64,000 bases of DNA from Polytrichum commune (taxonomy: Eukaryota > Streptophyta > Polytrichopsida > Polytrichales > Polytrichaceae). The position numbers were made by a program, and so were the translations under genes. The DNA lies in assembly GCA_950295325.1 (NCBI GenBank), contig OX485803.1, positions 5,830,001-5,894,000 on the forward strand, written 5' to 3'. How positions within the stretch are numbered: the stretch's first letter is position 1; each line of letters opens with the position of its first letter. Shown here one piece after another: positions 36,901 to 47,370 of the stretch. The notes beneath the pieces are model-generated. The model saw only the letters and a list, made by a program, of their open reading frames with translations. It did not search any database and was not told where the DNA came from.

Positions 36901-39900
36901 TGATGGAACTAATTTATGCTGAGAACATCTACTTCAAAAGTTATCATGTACAAAAGCAAGGAGGAAGAAATTTCGTGGGATTTTTATGGAAACTCTTTAT
37001 GGGCAAACCTATATAGAACCCAAAGGACTGAATCGACAAGGAAAGCAAGAGCAGACCTGTTGCTCTAGTTCTTCCAAAATTGAAAGAAGATCAAATTGAA
37101 CATCTGCTCGTTGTAGGTAGCTTGCAAACACTTTTTGGTTGCGAATGTCAGTCATCATCAACTCATGGGCTCCTGGATGTTGCACCTATGTTCACACATC
37201 AAAAGCAACGTTCTCTTGGAATAAGTTGATGAATATTTGACTTGATCAGGAAAGTGAAGCTCTGAGACGGATTAATAATTAGTGTTGGTCTGGTATCGTC
37301 TTTTTTTGATACCACTCAGGTATCTATAATAAGGAATTCTCATGTTTTGATACCAGTACAGTATGGGTATTTGACAGTATGTTTATTTCCGATACCAATT
37401 TTGTCAATATACCATGCACATACCCACCATATTTCATTATTTGACTGGTACTACAATTTTGATACCCTCAGGTAGGTTCTTTGATACCATTATTGATGTT
37501 GATTATTGATACCATGCATTCACCTATTTTCCAGACCCACATTAGTAAAAACACACAATGTACTGTATAAAATAAGTTTTAACATAACTTCATTCATAAT
37601 TGCATTCAACAGCGAGAGCTTATTTATTAGGTCACAAGTCTTCCAAAGCACATTCCAGCTAAATCGTTCCTGAATGTTGCACTTTTGCAGACAATAAAGA
37701 ATATCTGATTAAGGAATGTTGCAATCCCCTCCCCATGCCAACAAGTGAGAGTTAGGGTAATTTGTATGAAATATACAATAAATTTTGAGAAAGTACTCAG
37801 ATTTCAAATTCTTCGAAGGTAGCCACGTACTTCAATGCCACAGTTAGTGTTGGCAGAACAAGATTGAAAAAATAGAGTGATCACCTTAACAGCAACGTCA
37901 CCAGTAGCTCCCTTCAACCTAGCACGATGAACCTGGATAATCAGTCCAACATAAATAAATTCCAGTAAGAACAGCAATTGCAATAATGGGATTCACCAAA
38001 AGAGATCACTAAGACAAACCAAAAGGTTTGGTATTTAAGATGCATATGTGTTTGTTCACCTTGTCAGGAATTGAAGGGGAAAAAGAAACTATGATGGGAG
38101 TAGATGTGGTGCAAAAATGCTGCGTTGGTCTGCCATGCAGAGAGTTTCTATTGAAATGCCTTGTTTTTGGTCAGAATACTCCAAGAAAGTTTGCTATATG
38201 ATGGTATGTGGGCCTAATTAGGTTAATCACCTTAAACAGACACTTGTATTTGACTGGTGTGTGGTTTAAGTGTGGATTGAAGAACTGACAACAATAAGGC
38301 ATCATGTCTTTAAAAGAGATTGAACTACAAGCTCAAAATCTGTTTACCATTCTAGGCTCAATAGGCAACATAATTGGGGGGTGGGGGTGGAGGCTATATG
38401 ACCATTTAATGAGCTCATGAAACTTCAATATGACAATGGATAACAAATTCATATGAGCTCCAAAATATATTAGTAAAATGGCTATCATCACAATTTGAAT
38501 TTGTCAATCGTCTTGCAATAATTGTGTGATTCATAACCCTAGCAGAAGTGGGTCCAAAACTAAAAGTGTCCATTTTACGCCTGCTTACCTATTTTGGCGG
38601 AAAGAAAATTCATTTTCTTGAATAGATGAACCTTGTTCACATTTTATGACACTGCGACGTGAAAAAGATATGACCATGACATACCTGAGCAACAGATGCA
38701 GACCCAAGGGGTATTGAGTCAAACCGTTCAAAAACAGCATCCATGGGCCTTCCCAGTTCCTGTTCCAAAACTTTGTGGATGGTTTCACAGGGTGTCTGAG
38801 GGGCACTGTCACACAAGACGACTAATTTCTTCACCCACGCTTTTGGCGATAGATCCGGCTTTGCCAGAAGTTGTGCAGACTGCAATGAATTCAAGCAGCG
38901 ACTCAACTCATCATATATGAAAAAGAGCATACCATTGTACTTGAAACACAGGATTACGGATCTTCATGATTAAGTTTCCATGTTAAGAATGTTAAGAATG
39001 ACCCAGAAGGCTTGGTTTTGACTTCAATCACCTGACTGGTATAGATGTTCCAACATTTTCATTTGATCAAATTTATGGCAGACACAAGTAGCTCTATTTC
39101 AACACCAGGTTATACAATATGTGTAGACCATCCCATCCTCACTTCAAATGGTATTTGTGTACCTTCAAAAAGAAACCCCCAAGTTCTGAACACAAGGAAT
39201 AGATTTTTTCAGCTGCAATCTCATGTCTCTCTTCCCACATACATTCGCGCTCTGCTTCATCTTTCACAAACCGCGTACGAACCTGTGTTGCCTGCACCCA
39301 CCCCCAACCCCCAAAACACTCCATCAATAATTTCCTCACCAATAATCCAGACAATAGGGTTAGCAAATTGAAGGCAGAGAAAAAACAAGGTTGTACAAAC
39401 CAATTTTGGACCTTATAATAGGTGAATGCATGGTAGCAATAATCAACATCAATGATGGTATCAAAGCACCTACCCATGGGTATAAAAATTGTAATACCAG
39501 TCAAATACCGGTATTTGGTGGGTATTGCAAGGTGAGACAATCTTTGTGTACCTGAGTTGTTATTTAAGTTAATACCATTCTAAACATAATGATACCAGGG
39601 TGATTTTACCTAGGTATAAAGGTTCTTGCATGATGTATAGACCCAAATAGTATTGAAAACAAAAATACCATCAAACACCCATACCCTACTGTGAAGTCCT
39701 GATTATAGATACCCAAATGGTATGAAAAAAGACACTGGTACAACACTGGTACAAATACCATCATCTTTTGGTTTCTAATGCTTTCCAGAAACACGAAGGA
39801 TGTCAAATCTGTTACAATTGATCATGTGAGAAACACATGACATAGCATTCTTAAGTGGTGTAGTGGGTGTTTTCCCTAGATGAGCATATTGGAGAGTACA

Positions 39901-40804
39901 CTCAGCAAAATTCTTTTTGCCAAGTTTTTTGAGTTGAATCTCGGTAGATGCGGAAAGGGTTTTGTCCATAGATGGGTAGCAATAAGGTGTCAATTAATGA
40001 GTGCTTGCCACTTAAATACGCTTGATATTCATGCGTGTAATCAAGGACCTTGCATCTTGGATTAATTCTTGAAGCTAGAATACAACGAGAATGTCCTGAC
40101 ACATCCTTATAAATACTATGAACACTTCAGGAGGACATTCAAAATATAGAGAAGATTAAACGTGAAATAACCTTGTAATCACCCTACAAACACCATCTAT
40201 TGGTTTCTAATGCTGTCCAGATTACATGAAGGATATCATATGTTACAACTGATAATGTGGAAAGCACATGATAGCTTTCAGACACCATTCAAAACGTAGA
40301 GAAGAAAAAGGGTCAAAATCACCCTGTTAATCGACTTACAAACACCATCTAGGTATTAGTTCTAATGCTTTTCAAATTACATGAAGGATGTCAAATTGTC
40401 ACAACTGATCAAATAAGACCCACATAATACTTTTAGCAAGTGAAAATAAAATATACCTTGTAACTGGCATAGATGGCTATGGTGCGAGTCCAGAACTGAA
40501 TGGTGCGGTCCATTTTCTGGTGATTCTTCATGGATACTTCATGCATGTGGCTCATGTGAGCCGTCCTCTTGTTCTCATCCAACAACATGCCTGCAAACTG
40601 CTTCACTCGCTTGTCCATCGTCTGCTGCTTCTCATATATCCTGTGGAAATTCCTTTCGTCCAAAATACTTGTTGCAAATGCCTTCACTTTCTCATGCTTG
40701 TCCAGCATTGCGTTCAATGGCATCAATCGTTTCCAATGATCTAATTGATTTCCCACCCAAAAAGACGGACGAATTTCTGCTCCTGCTGGCTGATCCCGCC
40801 CCAT
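33920..40804 (-). CDS. ABC1/aarF-domain atypical protein kinase (ABC1K/ADCK type)
   Basis: Members of this UbiB-like family are atypical kinases/ATPases, in plants mostly in plastids or mitochondria, linked to quinone and lipid metabolism. Eleven exons join in phase: 40804-40457, 39291-39163, 38879-38685, 37932-37885, 37185-37057, 36782-36655, 36032-35922, 35693-35585, 35363-35245, 34912-34759 and 34108-33920, giving 552 residues. Motifs in order: GGFFLKSAQLLAKPDL (KxGQ-type motif with Ala for Gly), PLGSASVAQVHRA (Ala-rich loop), VAVKVQHPG (ATP lysine), EFDFVREAES, VMDFIDG, QADPHPGNVLI (catalytic loop) and ALLDYGQVKEL (DFG equivalent). The N-terminal 115 residues are helical and charged, with no clear transit peptide. 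The C-terminal end TKCILFLF is read from the last open exon and could instead be an intron start at GGTACG. Intron 8 uses a GC donor (AAG|GCAAGT), the only choice that keeps phase. Introns host several repeats. Confidence 0.95.
34380..34650 (+). repeat. Family D repeat copy in the last ABC1K introns
   Basis: It contains 'GATTAGCAAACCCAAATTGTG', 'TATGAATATCTTGTTCATTA' (20-base excerpts), 'CAGAGTGAAAACTCTTGTGC', 'GTCCAATCTCT' and 'ACCACATACCACTTAAATAT', parallel to 32840-33130 and 54410-54640. It lies between the exons ending at 34759 and starting at 34108. Confidence 0.6.
36255..36540 (-). repeat. Family F3 repeat, inverted copy in an ABC1K intron
   Basis: The left edge 'GCCACTTACATTACGGCCAA' and following 'TTTGAAACTCATCCGAAGGC' are the reverse complement of the right end of the 33185-33880 copy. 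The right edge 'CAAGCCCTAGTGTAAATTGG' corresponds to its inverted left end. The copy is internally shortened. Confidence 0.65.
37283..37530 (+). repeat. GGTATC/GATACC-rich repeat, first inverted arm
   Basis: Read on the minus strand, this matches 39440-39770 read on the plus strand. Shared blocks are 'GGTATCAAAG...CCTACC', 'AAAATTGTA.TACCAGTCAAATA' and 'GGTGGGTAT'. Both lie in introns of the ABC1K gene, about 2 kb apart, and could pair in the pre-mRNA. Confidence 0.7.
39440..39770 (+). repeat. GGTATC/GATACC-rich repeat, second inverted arm
   Basis: Counterpart of 37283-37530 in opposite orientation. It contains many 'ATACC' and 'GGTAT' words and no ORF of interest. It lies in ABC1K intron 1. 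Confidence 0.7.
39766..40435 (+). repeat. Three diverged ~100-base direct repeats in ABC1K intron 1
   Basis: Copies near 39766-39860, 40195-40290 and 40330-40435 share 'GGTTTCTAATGCTTTCCAGA', 'CATGAAGGATGTCA', 'GTTACAACTGAT' and 'AAAGCACATGA'-like text. The second and third are nearly adjacent, so this is an old local duplication. Confidence 0.65.
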
Positions 40805-40889
40805 TGCCACCAAATTTTATGTCCACCTCCTAATTAACTCAAAATTACACCTGAATGATAATGATGCCTTCTCTGCATTGGAAGACAAC

Positions 40890-41390
40890 ACAAACACTTG
40901 CTTCCCAAATTTGCCTCTCAAATTGGCCTTCCCTCACACAATAACCCTCCCTAAAGCTTCCATGCAGCTTGAATCGCCACTTTTTCAACTCATTGGTTAA
41001 GTAGGTGGATGGATAGGCCACAAACTCACAAATCTACAAAAACCTGGGAATTCCCTTAAAAACACTTGTCTCCCAAATTTGCCTCTGCCTCCCCAATTCT
41101 CCTTCCATCACACCATAATTCTTCTATCCATCAATGCTCCTAAAAGTTTCTTCCAGTCAGCTTGAAATTTTTCAGCTTATTGGTGGATATGGGATAGCAC
41201 ACAAACCCAAAAACCTACAAAAACCTGGGAATCTCCCCCAAAACACTTGCCTCCCAAATATTGCTTCCCCTCCCACCGTAATCCTTCCGCTCATCAATGT
41301 CCCTAAATGCTTCCAGGCAGCTTAAGTCGCCACTTTCAACTCATCGGTGAGGAGGTGAGTGGGAATAGCCCACAAACCCAAAAATCCTCA
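40890..41390 (+). repeat. Three ~170-base tandem repeats upstream of ABC1K
   Basis: The phrase 'CACTTGCTTCCCAAATTTGC' recurs at about 40897, 41063 and 41242 with few changes. It is followed each time by cytosine-rich text, 'CTTCCA.GCAGCTT', 'CAACTCAT.GGT' and 'CACAAACCCA'. The spacings are about 166 and 179 bases. The tract is directly upstream of the ABC1K start codon. Confidence 0.8.
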
Positions 41391-42110
41391 AATCCACAAA
41401 ACCCAAAAATCCTCAAGCATCTACTACAAGCACATGCCAACAAGGCAAGGCACCCATGGTCGGTGCATTCAACATTGAAATTCCACTTGAAATAATGCAA
41501 GAAAAACTTAACCCTACAATCAATTTGGGCTCCCAAAATTTGCAAATTCTATCCACCCCACTCTTCTTCCACGTTACTTGAAGCTCCAAAATATTTTGTT
41601 CAATTGCAAATCTTGTGTTCCACAAATATCTTCAAGGACAGCTCCAAATTAAAAATCCATTCGCACAACAGGATGGCTTATGTCAGATTGCTGACCTAAT
41701 TCCACAAAAGACCCCAGGGATTTCCCGATGCAGTTGTTGCAATTGAAATTGCAGTGACTTGGGCCTTGTGCGCTGTACCACAGTGCGCCAATTTTTTGTT
41801 GGCATCAGCTCAAACACGCATTTCCTGATGTATCTGCGGCAGAAAGGGGGTTGGCCGAGATTTCAGAGCCCCGGAATCCGCCCCACAGGTACATTCCTGG
41901 GCTGCCATGTGTCACCCGAATATGCTTGCTCTTTCTATTATGTACAGAATGGGTACATTTGGTAAGCAACAAACTGTGAGTAAGTACCTACTTTCATAGT
42001 TCGTTGAGGTAAATTGCGTTTCTTTTATCATCAGTTGATATAATCGAATAAAATTTATTTAAGATTTAAATGCTTTTTTTAGGGTTTGAGTTTAAGAATT
42101 GTTAGGAGGG

Positions 42111-42335
42111 CATTATCACATACAAGCATACTTCTCATCCATCCAAGATTGAAACTTGACGTAATATATCGCATGCATATGAACGTACCTCTCATCCATC
42201 CAATATTGAAACTTGATGCAAAGTATTGCATATGAGCATGCCTCTCATCCATCCAACATTTGGAACTTGATGTCAACTATCACATATGAGCATGCCTCTC
42301 ATCCATCCCACATTGAAATGTGATGTCGTATAGGG
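42111..42335 (+). repeat. Four ~60-base tandem repeats
   Basis: Each unit has 'CATA.GAGCATGCCTCTCATC', 'CATCCAACATTGAAACTTGA' and 'TGTCA.TATCACAT'-like text. Units are 85-95 percent alike by eye. It lies at the left margin of the helicase island. Confidence 0.8.
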
Positions 42336-42670
42336 TGATGTGGCATAATGGCAAATGACTTGAGCCACTTGACCACAATAATTTTGGATTTTTGAAAATT
42401 GATTCCGGTGTCAAATAATTCAAATAAAAATTTACTTTTGGGTTGCATGTTATCGAGAAGAAGTATATGAGCCCATGGAATGGATTCCAGCCCTCTCGTG
42501 AGGCCACGTCACATTTCCATTTTTGTCCGTCCGATTCAGAACTTTTTCATGTGTGCCGTAGATGTTCGTTTTCAGCTTGTACATCGAGGATTCAGCTTGT
42601 AGATGTCCGTCCGATTAAATTTTATTTTCATGTCTACCGTCGATTTTGAAGTGAAACTTAACCGGAGCTT

Positions 42671-42726
42671 TTGGCGATGGATTCAAGGCGACGTTGAATT
42701 CAAGGCGACGTTGAATTCAAGGCGTC
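42671..42726 (+). repeat. Short tandem triplication
   Basis: The 17-base word TTCAAGGCGACGTTGAA occurs twice in tandem and a third time as TTCAAGGCGTCGTTGCT. It is a few dozen bases before the SAL1-like exon. Confidence 0.85.
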
Positions 42727-42790
42727 GTTGCTTTCGTATTTCTGTAAGAAGACGAGGCTCGTTTCCTGTTGGCTATGTCGCGAGTTACAG

Positions 42791-42947
42791 ATTTGTGAGA
42801 GGAGTTCAATACGCCATTGCTCTTGGTTTATTGGACAAAGGAGAAGTTGTTGCAGGAGTCCTTGGGTCCCCTAATCTACCTTTGGCATCAATTGCCAGTG
42901 GAGTCTCTACAGATTCAAGCGAGCCTATCGGTTGTTTGTTTTCTCAG
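42791..42947 (+). pseudogene. Isolated exon fragment of a SAL1/HAL2-type 3'(2'),5'-bisphosphate nucleotidase
   Basis: The translated piece reads FVRGVQYAIALGLLDKGEV, then VAGVLGSPNLPLASI and SSEPIGCLFS. In this Mg-dependent phosphatase family the block follows the DPIDGTKGF metal motif and precedes the ...GCLF(A/S)AV segment. A splice acceptor (TTACAG) directly precedes it, and the first base completes a GGA glycine codon, as expected for G-F-V-R-G. The exon thus looks copied from genomic DNA with its border. The metal-binding DPIDGT and all downstream domains are absent, so it cannot make an enzyme. It is the first of several host-type fragments in this island. Confidence 0.8.
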
Positions 42948-43079
42948 TGGAAGCTCCGGAGACGTAGTGTTGGATGAGAAGCCCGGAGCTGTGTTGATGT
43001 TAGAGCGATCTAGGCTATGGTGAGTGAGTGCCCTCCGGAACCTTTCTTTAGGATTTTTATTGCAATTGTTGGGGGTTTG

Positions 43080-43480
43080 AGATTGGCTATGGCTTCAGGG
43101 GTGCTATCTTCTCTTACTTTTACGAAAGAAGTTTGAGTAAAACTCAAGGCCATGAAGAGGGCTGATGTGCAAAATGTCGTGTCCATTTTGAAGCTCTGTT
43201 GTGCATTTGAGGTGGACTTGAGGTTGGCTATGGAATGGGTGGTGCTTTGTGCACATTGTTTGTCCTTTTCGGAAGCTTTGTTAAGCATTTGAGGTGGATG
43301 CGTTGTATTTTTGTGCACTATATTTGAAAATTTGGAAGTAGGTTGATTAAACCCAAGGCCGCGAAGTGGGCTGATGTGCACAATGTCTTGTCCATTTTGA
43401 AGTTTCGTTGTGCATTTGAGGTGGATTTTGAGGTTGGCTATGGCTTGGGTCCCGCTATGTGCGCCCAAATTGCAATAATT
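43080..43480 (+). repeat. Imperfect ~240-base direct repeat
   Basis: The phrases 'GGGCTGATGTGCA.AATGTC', 'GTCCATTTTGAAG' and 'TTGTGCATTTGAGGTGGA', then 'TTGAGGTTGGCTATGG', occur at about 43160-43235 and again at 43368-43445. A partial copy lies between them. A 184-codon minus-strand open frame over this tract follows the repeat and is not taken as a gene. Confidence 0.7.
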
Positions 43481-43542
43481 GAAGTAGGTTGAGGAATTCA
43501 ACATCATAAATAGGGTTGATGTGGACATGAACATTTCACATT

Positions 43543-45222
43543 TTGATCTTGATGTTGGACACATTTCACCTCGACTTCTTCAACATTCTCCTCCGCAACT
43601 TCACATTCAGAGATGAAAGACAACTATTGTCTGAGCGCAACACAAACAAGAACTATCTCCTTGAATGTTATATTAGAGGCTTGCTTCCTGATGTCCAAGC
43701 AGTGCAAAACTATTTGTCACAGTATGCTCATCGAAACCTTATTGAGACCGAAAAACATGCACAACTTTTAGATCGACTTTTGCAAGACTATCCATTCCTT
43801 GATCCATTAAACATTTCTAACAATGAAAATATTCCACACGAATTGACCCCTCCTTCATCGCATCGCCTCAGTAGACCAAAAGACCATGCTTTTTATATTC
43901 AGCTTTCAGACATGATGCTTACACCTGACCAACAACGTGTATTTCATGCTATTCTTCAAAATCCAAAAGGGTTGCACGTTTTAACTGGAACACTTGGAAG
44001 TGGAAAAACATTTTTTGTTAAATATTTGGCTCAATACTTTCAAACACAAAACAAACTTGTGTTGTTGTCTGCTACAACAGGCGCTGCAGCTTTGAGACTG
44101 TCCTCAACTGCATCCACAACACATACATTGTTTCGTATTCCATCACGAGGTTACTTGTCACCACTGCCAGAGCCATCCACTGTACTAGAGCGTTTACATA
44201 GTGCAGACCTAATTGTCATAGATGAAATGTCTATGATGATTAGCTATATGCTATGCACGATTGAGCATCGCCTCAAACAAGCATGTAGAGACACAATTAG
44301 CAACACATTTTGCAACAAACTTGTCTTGCTTGTCGGAGACCTTGCACAACTACCAACAATATGTGTGCGTGCTCCAAAAGCCCCAGATATTATTTGCAAA
44401 TGTTGCCACATTAGTTCCGCTCCATATTGAGCCAGTGCACTGCAGCACCAACTACAAATATCAGTGCGTCACGCAACTGATCCAACTTACTTGCAGTTTC
44501 TAAACATCATACGAGATAGAGAACCAATAGAATCTGAAATTGAAGCCACATTGTCGACATGCTTTGTCAACGAACTGGAGTTGACGGGCCACATTCATGC
44601 AGACACAACCATATTATGTTCTCATCGCCAGGATGTGATAATGTACAATGACATTGTGTTCAAAAAAAATTTTGATCAGTCAGAAACAGTGCGTGTAAAC
44701 TTGGACAACAATGTAGTGCCAGAAGACAATATGCAACATTGGCTTGACGACCCGTACTTTGACCAGATTCATCTTGTTGTTGTGGGTGCACTCGTTATGT
44801 TCATTGAAAATGTAAGCCTTGCAAAAGGTGCAGTAAATGGAGCTACTACAACTGTAAAAGGCATCAATGTGGACAGCGCACAAAAGGTTACCAACATTGC
44901 CGTCGAAATCAAGAACACTTCTAAGCACATGCTCCTGAAACATACTACCTTCCAACATGTGTATACATTTGGTAAAAATTTCTACAAAACTGGATTTTCC
45001 AATTGTACTTGCATACGCAATGACTAGCCATAAGTCACAAGGCGCCACTATTTTTCCACAAATGTGGTGGTAGACATCCGCAATGTCTTTGCCCCAGGGC
45101 TGACTTATGTAATGTTGTCAAGGGTTACGAACCGGAAAAATCTCAAAATCAAAGGACGATTGTTACCATCCCACTTTGTTCCATGTTATCTATCATACAC
45201 CGCTTCTGAAAAGCTGAGTTAG
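43543..45222 (+). pseudogene. Broken PIF1-family (SF1B) DNA helicase, transposon type
   Basis: PIF1-like helicases unwind DNA 5' to 3', and transposon versions occur in Helitrons. The frame runs from at least 43543. Motifs in order: TPDQQRVFHAIL (Q-type), HVLTGTLGSGKTFFVKYLA (Walker A), LSATTGAAALRL (Ia), LIVIDEMSMM (Walker B), LLVGDLAQLP (III), then AYAMTSHKSQGAT and YVMLSRVTNRKNLKI (V/VI). It is disabled by an in-frame TGA at 44428-44430, after which homology resumes in the same frame, and by two single-base frame changes near 44985-45000 and 45050. The part after the second frameshift ends at TAG 45220-45222. I see no HUH Rep domain upstream in the window. The helicase is therefore either a Helitron remnant that has lost Rep or a solo PIF1-like copy. 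It is flanked by captured-looking exons. Confidence 0.88.
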
Positions 45223-45403
45223 AGCTATGTTTTTTGCTCGAAGTTAACACATGCACAGTGACTGGTTTTGTTGCTTCTGTGTGCTACAAGAAGATGCACT
45301 CCGTATTTCCTTTCTGGAGGAGGATTCAAATCAATTCAGTTTGGGAGAGGATGAATTGTTTGTGAAGGGGCGGTGATTTTGGAGCAATAGCCGTATGTGG
45401 CAG

Positions 45404-45516
45404 TCCTGGAAGCTGGATCTCACAACAAGCGGTGTGATCGCTGTTACATGAAGTCCAGTAATATGAAGCAATGCTCTGCATGCAACAGAGTCTATTATTG
45501 TTGCGTTGATTGCCAG
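45404..45516 (+). pseudogene. Isolated MYND zinc-finger exon (SMYD/ASHR1-like)
   Basis: The 113-base exon has an acceptor (GGCAG) before it and a donor (CAG|GTAATA) after it. It encodes LEAGSHNKRCDRCY, then QCSACNRVYYCCVDCQ. The spacing C-x2-C-x9-C-x2-C-x5-C-x3-C is that of a MYND finger, where zinc holds a protein-interaction domain. The final H-x3-C pair would come from the next exon, which is missing. No SET-domain sequence is found in the neighbourhood. This is best read as a captured or stranded exon rather than a working gene. A start of an unrecognised local gene is the alternative. Confidence 0.72.
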
Positions 45517-45899
45517 GTAATAACCAGTGTTCTCCCTGTTCCGCTAGGGGTTTTGGGGTTTAGGGCCCAAAACACATACATACTGCACAAAGTTTATCTG
45601 AGCACACACATACATACTGCAGCACATAGTCAAGTTGGCATGCTCTCATTAGTCAACACCTTATTGTTGCCTATCTTCAGACACAAAGCCTTCTTCCATC
45701 TACCAAGATTTCGTCGAAGAGGTGTGTCCCAAATGAAATCATTCCTAGGTTATCCAGATTACCTAAGAATTACTCCATTTGCAAAACCTAAATAGGCTAC
45801 TTAAGAATGTAATGCCCACATTTTGAGAATAATAATTCATATCCAACACACTGAACAATTTTCAATAACACAAACTCACAAGATAATGGGTCTGTATAC

Positions 45900-46190
45900 C
45901 TTGCCAGTTGCTAGCCAACCATTCATGCAAACTGGGAGTGTATGAATCAGCAGCAACATACTCAGTCTCAAACTTGGAGTTCACATCAGTGGCCCAACTA
46001 TCAATGACCTGAAATAAGACAGATGATCCCCAAGTTGTAGAAGACATATTACAGGTAGCAACTGACTAAGGTGTAATGAAAGAGAAGGAGGTCTGGCACA
46101 AACTTGCTCATTATGACCATGCCAACGATAGCATACTAGATCCACCACAACGTCTGTTTGAAATTTTTGCAAAAGTTGAAATATGGTACC
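45900..46190 (-). pseudogene. Two exon fragments resembling 2-oxoglutarate dehydrogenase E1
   Basis: On the minus strand, about 46190-46110 encodes KFQTDVVVDLVCYRWHGHNEQ (one residue beyond is not shown). This is close to the DVV(V/I)DLVCYRR.GHNE block of OGDH E1, a thiamine-diphosphate enzyme of the citric acid cycle. After about 100 bases an exon at 46008-45900, with TTTCAG acceptor and AAG|GTATAC donor, encodes SKFETEYVAADSYTPSLHEW followed by LASNWQG. It resembles the later E1 segment ending DWL.S.W.GF. The first is confident to the family, the second less so. The DEPSFTQP region that should lie between is absent. A fragment of this size cannot be functional. Its orientation is opposite to the helicase. 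Confidence 0.6.
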
Positions 46191-46239
46191 AACATGAATC
46201 TCATGTACCAAATTGATCCAAATTGCAGTTCCTTCCAAG

Positions 46240-47370
46240 AATTTTGGCCAGCATAGTTGCAGTTAACTTGGGTTGTCTGTGTGTCTGTGCATGAGACATA
46301 GAAGGTTTTGTATCTTGTGAAAACTGCAGATGGTGAGTTCAGTTGGGACTGGGAGTCTTTCTTTCAGAGTGGGTTACGAGTTCGAGAGAACTTGAGAATA
46401 GACTGGACGGTGGTGTCAGTCACAAAGCAGCAACTGAGAGTTCCGCTTCCACTATATAAAAAGTGTTGCCTAGTATTGTCCTTCATTATATCTATATTCC
46501 TGAGGCTTCTCGTCATTGATTAAGAGTGCATGTCATTATGTCCTCCTCTGTAGCCGCAAGCTTCGTCTCTGCCTCTGCTTTCACCATTCTCAAACGGCAT
46601 CTGAAAGTCCGAACTTTCATCTTCTGTAAATCAGCACTGTACGTTACGTTTCATTGAACATGTTTCATTGAACATGTTTCATCTTGCAGTTTCGTAGTGA
46701 ATTCTTGTTGATTGCATAGCTTGACGTTACCAAGTTATTCTTGGAAACAATATATGCATGACCTTAGTGGGTGTGTCCATCCGAGCTATGCAGGTACAGA
46801 TTATATTTATCAAGTGTTTTATCGCTTCTACGTAGGATGAGCAGACAATCTGCCAAAAAGATTTTGTTTCAGAGTGCTACATTATTTCTTCAATTTTAGT
46901 TACGATGATCATCACTGCTTAACATTATTCCTGGATGATGGTTCTAACTTACACAAAACTCCATGCTCATTTGAGCTGGGCACCAATTTATAGTTGTCGA
47001 GACACAATCCTTTGGCCATTGGGTTGACGTTGAACGAAAATGATGGTTACTTTCTTTGTTTGTGTTACATGGGTGGTCACACGAGAAAGATAGATGGCTA
47101 CTTAATTTGAACTAATATATACAAGTTGGTGTGACACTTGAGATGGCCAGTTCATCTCGTTGAACATCTTTTCAAATTACATTAATTTCTTTTCTATTTC
47201 CTCGTGATTATTGGTCGTAATTGTACCAAGCAGTATGGGGTCGTACTACAGTTGAGTATATTGGTGATATGATGAAGTGGTCTTTGAGGTACTTGTTTCT
47301 GGATTTTGTGATAATCCATTATCGTTTTATTGCCACATACAAGTTTGAAATTTGGATATGGTGTTTGCAG
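46240..47370. other. Island interior with no firm gene; possible short leader ORF
   Basis: At 46536 a plus-strand ATG opens a 39-codon Ser/Ala-rich frame (MSSSVAASFVSASAFTIL...) that resembles an organelle transit peptide and has a possible donor in CTGTAAAT. No continuation was found that matches it. Otherwise the stretch is AT-rich and featureless. Confidence 0.35.

Larger units (their letters stand above)
40805..42790. other. ABC1K upstream region and tandem-repeat tract
   Basis: The stretch contains three ~170-base repeats (40890-41390), about 700 bases of featureless DNA with only short frames, four ~60-base repeats (42111-42335) and a 17-base triplicate at 42671-42726. No gene is supported before the SAL1-like exon fragment at 42791. 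Confidence 0.6.

Noticed and set aside
43010-43564. 184-codon minus-strand open frame
   Set aside because: It lies over the 43.08-43.48 kb direct repeat. Its protein repeats phrases in step with the DNA repeat, has no domain, and opposes the helicase.
44428-44470. Frameshift between the two helicase open frames
   Set aside because: The two frames are in the same phase, so the break is an in-frame TGA and not a frameshift.
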